DNA from: Paenibacillus glycanilyticus
GTDB taxonomy: Bacteria; Bacillota; Bacilli; Paenibacillales; Paenibacillaceae
Length of the DNA stretch: 64,000 nucleotides
Assembly: GCF_030161375.1 (NCBI RefSeq)
Contig: NZ_BSSQ01000016.1
Location: 124,001 to 188,000 of the forward strand
Reading direction: 5' to 3'
Positions 41,146 to 48,905 of this stretch are shown one piece after another. The translations under genes were made by a program, and so were the position numbers. Under the pieces are notes generated by a model. The model did no database searches. It worked only from the letters and a program-made list of their open reading frames with translations, and had not been told where the DNA came from. How positions within the stretch are numbered: position 1 is the stretch's first letter; every line of letters starts with the position of its first letter.

Positions 41146-42435
41146 ATGGGGATGGAGACATACAGCACGCAGGTAATGGAGCTGCTGTCTCTTGGGAGGA
41201 CCACGCAGGGTAGTTGCCAAATGAAGATCGCCGTCACCCAAGACGACAAGTATGCAACATACGTGATCGAAATTGACGAGTTAACGTTCCTTGAAATTGA
41301 AGCACTGGGGCCATTGCATGGAGACAGGATTCGCATCTCTCCCTACTCCAAGTGGGATCCCTTCCGCAAGTCGTATTATAGTTCTATCATTCGCACGACG
41401 GGCCATACGAAGGTGCCGCTATATTTTGCTAGCAGCGAAGCCTATATCCAGTCGATCAAACAACTCAGGCAGGGAGAATTGCAACCCGAACCGGAAGAGC
41501 CTGAGATTGAAGCCATAACGCCAGAGCAGCCGTCTATGAACAAAGAGCCGCTACTCCGAAGCCGACTGTCATCAAGACTGCCAAGGATTGCGGTAGCTAT
41601 GCTTATCATGTTTGGCCTGCTTGCCATCTTGTCCATCGCAACAGGAGGCAAGGTAGACTCCGCCCGATTGTTTGGCGGTCAAGTTGCAAAAGCAGAGGTC
41701 ACAAATACGAATACGGATGCGCAGGTCTCCGAAGCTGTAACGGGCGGGGATAACTCCCAGTCAGCTGCAGTTATTGTTACGGCCGATCAGAAGATTTCCG
41801 CACAAGAGCCGGTGCATACGAAAGCTCCCGAGGAGAAATCCGCGTACACCGTTATCGATATTGACGGGGACAAGAAGTTTTTCGGGCTGCAGAAGGAATA
41901 CGTCGCTTTAACTTTTGACGACGGTCCTTCCAAGCTAACCAAACAAATTGTCGATATTCTGACGGAACAGAAGGTGCCGGCAACGTTTCTATTCATCGGG
42001 CAAAATGTTGCGCACCATAAAGACGCCGTTACATACACAGCCGGGCACGGCATGTCCATCGGCAATCATTCCTGGGACCATGGCGTGTTGACCAAGTTCA
42101 CGTTAGAGGAGCAGAGCGAGAATCTGTCCAAAGCGAACAAGGCTATTGAGGCGCTGACCCATAAGCCGGTTACGTTATTCCGTCCGCCGTATGGCGCGGT
42201 TAACGACAATTTGGTCACCGCGGCCGACGGGCAGGATATGAAGACCTTGCTCTGGAATCGGGATCCGGAAGACTGGAATGCGAAGCAGCCGGAGGACATT
42301 ATCCGCTACTTCCATCGTGTTGAAGCCGCAGGCGGGATCTATGTCCTGCACGAGGACAAAAACACGCTAGAAGCGCTTCCCGCTATCATCAAATATTTGA
42401 AAAGCAAAGACTTAACGTTCGTTGCTTTTAAGTAA
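41146..42435 (+). CDS. Membrane-anchored polysaccharide deacetylase (NodB domain)
   Basis: 429 residues; ATG 41152 has slightly better spacing to AGAAGGA than ATG 41146. The NodB domain (about 245-429) is complete: TFDDGP (Asp258, Asp259), the metal His pair in GNHSWDHG (His308, His312), FRPPYG, DPEDW, and the C-terminal His in YVLHED. These enzymes remove N-acetyl groups from peptidoglycan or chitin-like polymers. A single membrane helix lies at about 145-163 (IAVAMLIMFGLLAILSIATG), placing the catalytic domain outside. The first 140 residues form a cytoplasmic alpha/beta domain (SCQMKIAVTQDDKYATYVIE) that I do not recognise; this is unusual, since most such enzymes have only a short N terminus. 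Confidence 0.9.
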   Translation: MGMETYSTQVMELLSLGRTTQGSCQMKIAVTQDDKYATYVIEIDELTFLEIEALGPLHGDRIRISPYSKWDPFRKSYYSSIIRTTGHTKVPLYFASSEAYIQSIKQLRQGELQPEPEEPEIEAITPEQPSMNKEPLLRSRLSSRLPRIAVAMLIMFGLLAILSIATGGKVDSARLFGGQVAKAEVTNTNTDAQVSEAVTGGDNSQSAAVIVTADQKISAQEPVHTKAPEEKSAYTVIDIDGDKKFFGLQKEYVALTFDDGPSKLTKQIVDILTEQKVPATFLFIGQNVAHHKDAVTYTAGHGMSIGNHSWDHGVLTKFTLEEQSENLSKANKAIEALTHKPVTLFRPPYGAVNDNLVTAADGQDMKTLLWNRDPEDWNAKQPEDIIRYFHRVEAAGGIYVLHEDKNTLEALPAIIKYLKSKDLTFVAFK

Positions 42436-42460
42436 TCATCACTTTACTTATATCATTCGC

Positions 42461-42489
42461 AAGAAAGCACCCGTTTAGGGTGCTTTCTT
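42461..42489. terminator. Intrinsic terminator between deacetylase and oxidoreductase genes
   Basis: Stem AAGAAAGCACCC with GGGTGCTTTCTT, 5-base loop, T-run on the plus strand; between convergent genes. Confidence 0.88.
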
Positions 42490-42529
42490 TATTTTTTTTC
42501 TGAATTTTTCGCAGCTGAACAGGAACCGC

Positions 42530-43171
42530 TTATTCTGCTTCGCTTACAAGAGTAAAGCGCTCGTTGACATGCTGCGGATTCTCGATTTCATCCAGCACGG
42601 CGATCGCATAGTCGGCATAGCTGACGTAGCTTTGGCCTTGGCTGTTGACGATGACATGATCGAGGCCTTTCGTATATGCGCCGGTTCTTTTTCCGTTTGG
42701 ATCAAAGAAAGCGGCCGGGCTGATATAAGTCCACGCAATGGAATCCGTGTTCTTTAGGTCATCCAGCTGCTTGCCGGCATTGGAAGCCGTCGGGTAGACG
42801 AAAGCCGGGAATTCGGGAGTGTCCATCAGCTTGGTTGTTTTTTGTTCGTCCACGAACAGACTGCCCGCGCCGCCAACCACGATCAGCTTTGTTCCCGGCG
42901 CATCCTTAAGGGCTTGCGTCAGAGCTTTTCCGGCATCGACGTACAAATGCTCTTCGCCCTCAGCCGCTTTAAACGTGCTTACCACTACGTCAAATGCATT
43001 CAGATCGGAACCCGTAAGACTGAAAATATCCTTTTCCAAAATGTTGACGCTGGCGTCCGTTAATTTGGAAGCATTTCTTACAATTGCGGTCACGTCATGA
43101 CCTCTGTCTACAGCTTCTTTCAGAATCAGGCTTCCGACTTGTCCGTTTGCTCCGATAACACCGATTTTCAT
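42530..43171 (-). CDS. NAD(P)H-binding oxidoreductase, YwnB-like
   Basis: 213 residues with AAGGAAGGG ahead of the ATG at 43171. The N-terminal Rossmann loop is IGVIGANGQVGSLIL. The remaining sequence (VTAIVRNASKL, TKLIVVGGAGSLFVDEQKTT, and YISPAAFFDPNGKRTGAYTK) is typical of short NAD(P)-binding proteins of the YwnB/YesF type. Activity is unknown; redox or quinone-related roles are common. It is divergent from an HxlR regulator, and this pairing resembles redox-responsive YodB/azoreductase modules. Confidence 0.87.
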   Translation of the reverse strand: MKIGVIGANGQVGSLILKEAVDRGHDVTAIVRNASKLTDASVNILEKDIFSLTGSDLNAFDVVVSTFKAAEGEEHLYVDAGKALTQALKDAPGTKLIVVGGAGSLFVDEQKTTKLMDTPEFPAFVYPTASNAGKQLDDLKNTDSIAWTYISPAAFFDPNGKRTGAYTKGLDHVIVNSQGQSYVSYADYAIAVLDEIENPQHVNERFTLVSEAE

Positions 43172-43255
43172 ATATAATTCCCTTCCTTTTCTGCAAGATT
43201 TAGTTGTGCGTTTCGTGCTATTCTTATATTATTTCCTTAGTTCGATTTTTTAAAG

Positions 43256-43276
43256 TAGGCATAATTATATTACCTA
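43256..43276. promoter_or_regulatory. 21-bp imperfect inverted repeat, candidate HxlR operator
   Basis: TAGG and CCTA arms around an AT-rich core (7 of 10 pairs symmetric), between the divergent oxidoreductase and HxlR genes. Confidence 0.4.
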
Positions 43277-43315
43277 GTCATAAAAACATAACCATAGACG
43301 AATGGTGGGATAAGA

Positions 43316-43663
43316 ATGGCACGCAGTTCATTTGAAGGGGAAATTCCGGCGGAGCAAATCGAGGTATGCCCTGTAACGGACGCCCAAAATATGATTGCCG
43401 GCAAGTGGAAAATTATTATTTTATGGCATTTGAGGGAGACCAGACGGTTTGGCGAGCTTCAACGGCTTGTTCCCGGCATTTCCAAAGCCATATTGACCAG
43501 TCAGTTAAGAGAACTGGAAAGGGACCAGATGATCCACAGACAGGTGTATCAAGAGGTTCCCCCAAAGGTAGAGTACTCCCTCGCCGAAGCGGGGCTGCAA
43601 TTTTTTCCTATCCTTGAAAAGATGGGGGAATGGGGCAAGAAATATGGGGTGCGCAATAAATAG
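43316..43663 (+). CDS. HxlR-family regulator with N-terminal cysteine
   Basis: 115 residues. The domain is IEVCPVTDAQNMIAGKWKII, then ETRRFGELQRLVPGISKAIL and TSQLRELERDQMIHRQVYQE plus the wing VPPKVEYSLAEAG. One cysteine (about residue 20) sits at the N-terminal edge of the fold, close to the position of the redox-sensing Cys in YodB, CatR and HypR. Thiol-based control of the divergent NAD(P)H oxidoreductase is therefore a reasonable inference. The ribosome site is weak (GGTGGGATAAG). Confidence 0.87.
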   Translation: MARSSFEGEIPAEQIEVCPVTDAQNMIAGKWKIIILWHLRETRRFGELQRLVPGISKAILTSQLRELERDQMIHRQVYQEVPPKVEYSLAEAGLQFFPILEKMGEWGKKYGVRNK

Positions 43664-43977
43664 CCGGAACCTTAACGCATAACTATCCGTCTGAATAGTT
43701 ATGTAAGAGGAGAAACATTACTTTATCTGGAATATTCCGAATGAAGCGATAAACTAGACACCCCTTATGTGGAGAATTGTTCAGGGAATGGATAAAAAAT
43801 CATAAGCAAATAACGTCGATTCTAGCTTCAAACTGTCGTATAATAGAAAAAGACATTTATCTATTTATCAGATTTGTAACAATAGAGGCAGTACATTTTT
43901 TGATACAGGAAGATGTGTGAGAAATTTCACGAGCGTGAACATCTTTTCTGCAAATCGAAAGGTTAAGGACGGTTAAC
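43664..43977 (+). other. Intergenic region before mqo
   Basis: This 314-base gap holds a 9-bp perfect inverted repeat CATAACTAT (43678) with ATAGTTATG (43695), not followed by Ts, so either a weak terminator of the HxlR gene or an operator. A TATAAT at 43839-43844 without a good -35 box may serve mqo. No small gene is supported. Confidence 0.45.
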
Positions 43978-45486
43978 ATGAGCAAACAAACGAAAACAGA
44001 CGTAATCTTGATCGGTGCCGGAATTATGAGTGCTACTCTGGGAGCTTTGCTGAAGGAACTGAAACCAGAGTGGGAAATTACCGTATTCGAGCGCCGCGCA
44101 ACAGCCGGTGAAGAAAGCTCCAACGAGTGGAACAATGCCGGGACGGGACACTCCTCCCTATGCGAACTGAACTACACGACGGAGAAGCCGGACGGTTCCA
44201 TCGACATTAGCAAAGCGATCAAAGTCAATGAAGAGTTTCAGGTATCGAAGCAATTCTGGTCTTACCTGGTGAACAGCAATCTGATCCGTAATCCTCGGGA
44301 TTTTGTTGTACCCGTTCCTCATATGAGCTTTGTGCAAGGGGAAAAAGACGTTACGTTCCTGAAGAAGCGTTTTGGAGCTTTGTCAGGCAATCCATTGTTT
44401 GAAGGCATGGAATTCTCCGATGACCCTGCGAAGCTGGCAGAGTGGATTCCGCTTATGATGAAAGATCGTCAAGTAAACAGCCCGATCGCAGCAACCAGAA
44501 TTGAGTCCGGGACGGACGTCAACTTTGGTTCTTTGACACGTATGTTGTTCAGTCACCTGAAGAAGCAAAACGTAGACATAAACTACAACCATAATGTAGA
44601 TGATATTAAACGTGCGAACGACGGATCTTGGGAATTGAAAGTACGCAATCTGCAAAGCGGCAGCGCAGAGCGCATCAATGCGAAATTCGTCTTTATCGGC
44701 GGCGGCGGCGGAAGCTTGCATCTGCTGCAGAAATCCGGCATTGAAGAAGGCAAAGGCATCGGCGGCTTCCCGGTAAGCGGTTTGTTCATGGTGTGCAAGA
44801 AGCCGGAAGTTGTGTCTCAGCACCGCGCGAAAGTATACGGTCAAGCTCCGGTTGGCGCGCCTCCGATGTCCGTACCGCATTTGGATACGCGCGTCATCGA
44901 CGGCAAGGAGTCGTTGTTCTTTGGTCCTTTTGCCGGCTTTACGCCAAAGTTCCTGAAATACGGTTCCAACATGGATCTTATTACTTCCGTCAAACCGCAT
45001 AACTTGACGAACATGCTTGCGGCTGGCGCGAAAAACATGTCTTTGACTACTTACCTGATCAAAGAACTGATGCTGTCGAAGGAACAACGCATGGAAGCTT
45101 TGCGCAAGTTCATCCCGAACGCAAAAAGCGATGATTGGGAGCTGCTTGTAGCAGGCCAACGGGTACAGATTATTAAAGAAACAGCTGCCGGCAAAGGTAC
45201 TCTGCAGTTCGGTACGGAAGTTATCAGCGCGGCGGACGGTTCAATCGCGGCTCTTCTCGGCGCTTCGCCTGGCGCATCCACCGCTGTATCGGTTATGCTT
45301 GAAGTCATCGGCAAATGCTTCCCGCAGCAAATCAAAGAGTGGGAACCTAAGATCAAGGAAATGATTCCTTCTTACGGCGTGAAGTTGCTCCAGAACCCGG
45401 CGCTGATCGAAAAGATTAATGAAACAACCAATGAAGCGCTTGGTCTGAAAGCGAAAAAACAAGAAACAAGCTCGGCGTTGGCATAA
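43978..45486 (+). CDS. mqo: Malate:quinone oxidoreductase
   Basis: 502 residues, the usual length of the family. The FAD-binding loop is LIGAGIMSATLGALLKEL. Diagnostic segments are ESSNEWNNAGTGHSSLCELN, YTTEKPDGSIDISKAI and FIGGGGGSLHLLQKSGI. The enzyme is a peripheral membrane FAD protein that oxidises L-malate to oxaloacetate and reduces the quinone pool, bypassing NAD-linked malate dehydrogenase in the TCA cycle. It is monocistronic with a 314-bp upstream region and a strong shared terminator downstream. Nothing indicates truncation or transfer. Confidence 0.97.
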   Translation: MSKQTKTDVILIGAGIMSATLGALLKELKPEWEITVFERRATAGEESSNEWNNAGTGHSSLCELNYTTEKPDGSIDISKAIKVNEEFQVSKQFWSYLVNSNLIRNPRDFVVPVPHMSFVQGEKDVTFLKKRFGALSGNPLFEGMEFSDDPAKLAEWIPLMMKDRQVNSPIAATRIESGTDVNFGSLTRMLFSHLKKQNVDINYNHNVDDIKRANDGSWELKVRNLQSGSAERINAKFVFIGGGGGSLHLLQKSGIEEGKGIGGFPVSGLFMVCKKPEVVSQHRAKVYGQAPVGAPPMSVPHLDTRVIDGKESLFFGPFAGFTPKFLKYGSNMDLITSVKPHNLTNMLAAGAKNMSLTTYLIKELMLSKEQRMEALRKFIPNAKSDDWELLVAGQRVQIIKETAAGKGTLQFGTEVISAADGSIAALLGASPGASTAVSVMLEVIGKCFPQQIKEWEPKIKEMIPSYGVKLLQNPALIEKINETTNEALGLKAKKQETSSALA

Positions 45487-45512
45487 CGCCTTCCATAGCA
45501 AGAGGTAAGATG

Positions 45513-45546
45513 AAACGAGGCTGTCCCTTTGGGGGCAGCCTCGTTT
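45513..45546. terminator. Bidirectional intrinsic terminator
   Basis: Stem AAACGAGGCTG with CAGCCTCGTTT and inner CCC/GGG pairs; between mqo and the convergent NTF2-like gene. Confidence 0.88.
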
Positions 45547-45547
45547 G

Positions 45548-46003
45548 TTAGGTCTGAGCTCGCTTGGGTTGGAACAAGAGTCGGGTAAGCCAGTTGAATT
45601 TTTTGATCCGGCAATTGTGGAAGGCGGCGATTGTCCATTGTCCATTCTGCTTCACGAGCACGTTGGTGTTGATGGAATCGCGGCTGGCCGGCGCTTTTTT
45701 CTGCCATCGCATAAGCACGGCTCCCGTTACGTGGGCTATTGCTGTATCCGCCGAGAGGAAACGCAGTTCCATGTCCCTTAGATCGGCAAGCATTCTGGAG
45801 CCGCGTAGCGGACCTTCCCATAAGGCTTGATGGGCATTATTGATCTCGCTGCGCCCCTTCAGATGTTCGCCGAAGAAAGTGACGTAATCCGCATCCGGCG
45901 TGAACAACTCGCTGTAAGCTTTGCCGTCGCCTTGATCCCAAGCCCGATATAGCTTGCGAAACACATTGTGTATGGCTTGAATATCTTCATGATGATCGTT
46001 CAT
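45548..46003 (-). CDS. NTF2/SnoaL-like protein, SgcJ/EcaC family
   Basis: 151 residues from ATG 46003, with AAAGGA 9 bases ahead (ATG 46009 is too close to that site). The cone-shaped alpha+beta fold of the SgcJ/EcaC group is visible: IHNVFRKLYRAWDQGDGKAY, SELFTPDADYVTFFGEHLKG, HVTGAVLMRW and QWTIAAFHNCRI. Members are small catalytic or ligand-binding proteins; the function here is unknown. No membrane or secretion signal. It stands alone. Confidence 0.85.
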   Translation of the reverse strand: MNDHHEDIQAIHNVFRKLYRAWDQGDGKAYSELFTPDADYVTFFGEHLKGRSEINNAHQALWEGPLRGSRMLADLRDMELRFLSADTAIAHVTGAVLMRWQKKAPASRDSINTNVLVKQNGQWTIAAFHNCRIKKFNWLTRLLFQPKRAQT

Positions 46004-46128
46004 GATCATCCATCCTTTCTTGAACGCCTTTACTTGCCCCTCATTATAAAATAACCGGGTAGCAAGTTAATCGCCCATGCGAAGGAAGCGTCATCCGTCC
46101 TCAGGCGGATTAAAATGAAAGGAACAAA

Positions 46129-46161
46129 AAAGGCTCGGGCTTCTACGCTGCCCGAGCCTTT
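46129..46161 (-). terminator. Intrinsic terminator of the ATP-grasp/alpha-E operon
   Basis: Stem AAAGGCTCGGGC with GCCCGAGCCTTT and a 9-base loop; on the minus strand it is followed by six Ts. Confidence 0.88.
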
Positions 46162-46187
46162 CTGCTATCCGTCTATTGATCGCCCCT

Positions 46188-47147
46188 TCAAACCTCCGCT
46201 GTAACCGGTTCCTCTTCCTCAAAGCTGAAATCGGCGAACGCAAAGCTAGATAGCGACAGCATTAATTGCCGAAGCAGCGTGAGTGCTTCATCTGTGATCT
46301 GTTCGCCATAACGCTGTTTGCCCGCCCGGATGCTCGCCAGCACATCGCTAGTCTGGATGGATAAGGTTCTGATCGATTGATGCAGAAGGGGATTGCTATC
46401 GATATAACCGGATAAGGTATGAATTCCGAATCGGACGGAGCGCGGTGATTCCGCGTTCAAGAGAAGGAACTCGGTCACTTGAGCGAGCTTGACCTCGTGG
46501 GCATGAAACTTGCGGAAAGCTTCGTAACTGCCGCAAGACTTCAGCAGAACGACAAACCGGTTGTAGCGAAGTTCGTCATCTAGCAACCGCTCGTCTTGTT
46601 TCATATTGCGGTATGTGGCATAAATAATCCGAACGGTACCGCTCATGCGCTCCACGAATTTGCCGGTCTGGATCAAGTTCCAATACTGTCCCCGGACCAT
46701 GGTGGAATCGGCTGCGCCGTTAAACAAAGCGAGCGATTCGCTAATGTGCTTGTAGAACAAATAAGGCGATTGAAGCATCAGCTTGCTGACATCCTGTTCC
46801 TTGAGCCATAAGTAGAAGGTATTAATAATATCCCAGAGCTCGCCGGGAAGCTGGGGCCTTAACGTACGGATATAATCGCGAACCTGCTGAATGCTAGAGT
46901 AAATGCTATCCGAGTTGGCGCGGTCAAAGGTCAAATCATTCAGGACCGCCCATTCATTAGCGGGAGAATACTGAAGCTCATGGCTGTAGCCAACGGCTGC
47001 CGCAAGCCGTTCCCAGGCGTAACTTTGTTCATCCTCCATTAACTCGTGGCGCATGCCGTAATAGATATTGATGACACGGGCATAATGATCCGCTCTTTCC
47101 AGGCAGCGCCCGATCAGGAACAGCAATTCCGCATAGCGGTTTATCAT
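46188..47147 (-). CDS. Alpha-E domain protein (DUF403)
   Basis: 319 residues from ATG 47147, with GAGGTGA 5 bases ahead; the longer frame to 47186 lacks a site. The start MINRYAELLFLIGRCLERAD is the classical opening of alpha-E proteins, which are all-helical. EDEQSYAWERLAAAVGY and NGAADSTMVRGQYWNLIQTG continue the family pattern. Alpha-E proteins are almost always encoded beside a circularly permuted ATP-grasp enzyme, as here (45 bases apart), and are thought to take part in peptide or amide-bond synthesis. Their biochemical role has not been settled. A transglutaminase-like gene often completes the set but is absent. Confidence 0.9.
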   Translation of the reverse strand: MINRYAELLFLIGRCLERADHYARVINIYYGMRHELMEDEQSYAWERLAAAVGYSHELQYSPANEWAVLNDLTFDRANSDSIYSSIQQVRDYIRTLRPQLPGELWDIINTFYLWLKEQDVSKLMLQSPYLFYKHISESLALFNGAADSTMVRGQYWNLIQTGKFVERMSGTVRIIYATYRNMKQDERLLDDELRYNRFVVLLKSCGSYEAFRKFHAHEVKLAQVTEFLLLNAESPRSVRFGIHTLSGYIDSNPLLHQSIRTLSIQTSDVLASIRAGKQRYGEQITDEALTLLRQLMLSLSSFAFADFSFEEEEPVTAEV

Positions 47148-47192
47148 CTGGATCACCTCATATTGGGATGGAGTTCTTGGAATCAAATAAGA

Positions 47193-48665
47193 TTAGGCAA
47201 GTACCCACGTATCTTTGGTTCCGCCGCCTTGCGAGGAATTGACGACAAGAGAACCTTCCTTCAGGGCAACGCGGGTAAGTCCGCCCGGAACGACATACGT
47301 ATCGGGGCCCATAAAGGTAAAAGCGCGAAGATCAATATGGCGCGGAGCTACCGTTCCGCCGGTAAGCGAAGGACTGCAGGATAACTTCACCGTCGGCTGG
47401 GCAATATACCGCTCCGGATGCTGAACGATCTTATCGGCAAAAGCTTTGATCTCTTCTTCCGTAGCCGTAGGTCCAATCAGCATCCCGTATCCTCCGGATA
47501 AGGAACGCTCCTTGACGACCATTTCGCCGAGGCGGGACAAGACGTATTCTCGTTCATGAGGTCTTGTCAGGATATAGGTCGGCACGTTGCTTAAGATCGG
47601 CTCTTCCTTCAAATAATAGCGGATCATATCCGGCACAAAAGCATACACCGCTTTATCGTCGGCAACGCCGGTGCCCGGCGCGTTCGCGAGCGCAACATTG
47701 CCTGCGAGGTAAGCCGCCATAAGACCCGGCACGCCAAGCAAGGAATCTTTGCGGAACACTTGCGGATCCAAATACTCGTCATCGATCCGCCGGTAAATAA
47801 CATCTACCTTCCGCAGTCCATCCCGGTTCTTTAGATAGACCGTTTGGTCCCGAACGATTAGGTCGCTTCCTTGCACCAGTTCGATGCCCATTTCCTGCGC
47901 CAGAAAGCAATGGTCGTAATAAGCCGAGTTATAGATGCCGGGGGTTAGCAAGACAACAAGGGGGTCTGGATTGGAATCCGGAGCTAAGCTGCGAAGGCTG
48001 CTGAGCAGGGCATTTATGCCGGGATCAATGCTGCGAATCCGATGATCGTAAAATAATTCCGGGAACAAGTTGGTCATCAATTCGCGGTTCTTATAGACAT
48101 AGGACAATCCCGAGGGAGTCCTTAAATTATCTTCGAGTACATAAAACTCTCCGGACTGTCCGCGGATAATATCGATGCCGGACAAAGGGATGTAGTTGCC
48201 GTTCGGAACGTCAACGCCTACCATTTCCTGCAGGTAGTAAGGATTGTTCAGAACCATCTCGCTTGGGATCAGGCCCGCTTTCAAAATATTTTGCTCATGA
48301 TAGATGTCCCAAATAAATAGATTCAAGGCTTTGACCCGCTGCTTCAGGCCGTCATTCATGTGAGCCCATTCCTCGGAAGTAATCATTCTTGGCAGTATAT
48401 CGAAAGGAATCGTTCTTTCCCGGGCGGATTCCTCGGGATTATGGCTATATAAGGTAAAGGTGATGCCTTGGGTAACCATCTCAGCTTGCATCATCGCGTC
48501 GCGTTCCTGTAACTCTTCCAGCCCCATTTTGGCCAGCCTCTGCAGCATCGTACCGTAATGAACTCTGCCTTTCCCGCGCCCTTCAAACATTTCGTCGTAA
48601 AAAGCCGGGTGTTCATAATCAGCGAAGAGCTGGTTCATGTTATCCTTCATCATTAGCATGGCCAT
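47193..48665 (-). CDS. Circularly permuted ATP-grasp type 2 protein
   Basis: 490 residues from ATG 48665, 11 bases after GGAGGG; the open frame extends to 48743 without support. Characteristic segments are RTIPFDILPRMITSEEWAHM, then LKQRVKALNLFIWDIYHEQ, PNGNYIPLSGIDIIRGQSGE, EFYVLEDNLRTPSGLSYV and the C-terminal SSQGGGTKDTWVL. This family has an ATP-grasp fold with circularly permuted order and is predicted to ligate carboxylates to amines. It is transcribed with the alpha-E gene. The natural product of the pair is unknown. Confidence 0.92.
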   Translation of the reverse strand: MAMLMMKDNMNQLFADYEHPAFYDEMFEGRGKGRVHYGTMLQRLAKMGLEELQERDAMMQAEMVTQGITFTLYSHNPEESARERTIPFDILPRMITSEEWAHMNDGLKQRVKALNLFIWDIYHEQNILKAGLIPSEMVLNNPYYLQEMVGVDVPNGNYIPLSGIDIIRGQSGEFYVLEDNLRTPSGLSYVYKNRELMTNLFPELFYDHRIRSIDPGINALLSSLRSLAPDSNPDPLVVLLTPGIYNSAYYDHCFLAQEMGIELVQGSDLIVRDQTVYLKNRDGLRKVDVIYRRIDDEYLDPQVFRKDSLLGVPGLMAAYLAGNVALANAPGTGVADDKAVYAFVPDMIRYYLKEEPILSNVPTYILTRPHEREYVLSRLGEMVVKERSLSGGYGMLIGPTATEEEIKAFADKIVQHPERYIAQPTVKLSCSPSLTGGTVAPRHIDLRAFTFMGPDTYVVPGGLTRVALKEGSLVVNSSQGGGTKDTWVLA

Positions 48666-48905
48666 GACTTCAATATCCCTCCATTGTTCTTTATTCCTTA
48701 ATCCATTTATGAGAAGTAAGCATTCCCTGATATTGGATAACACAGCCAGTATAGTTCAGGGACGATATGGTTGTATGTCGAAACCCCTTGGTTAAATGTG
48801 ACAACTTTGTGACAATTGAAATTTGCATGTTTACTTCTAATTTTTGCTATATTCACAACTGTGGAGGGGTAGTAAAATATAGGAAATAATAGGCGAGGTG
48901 CGTAC

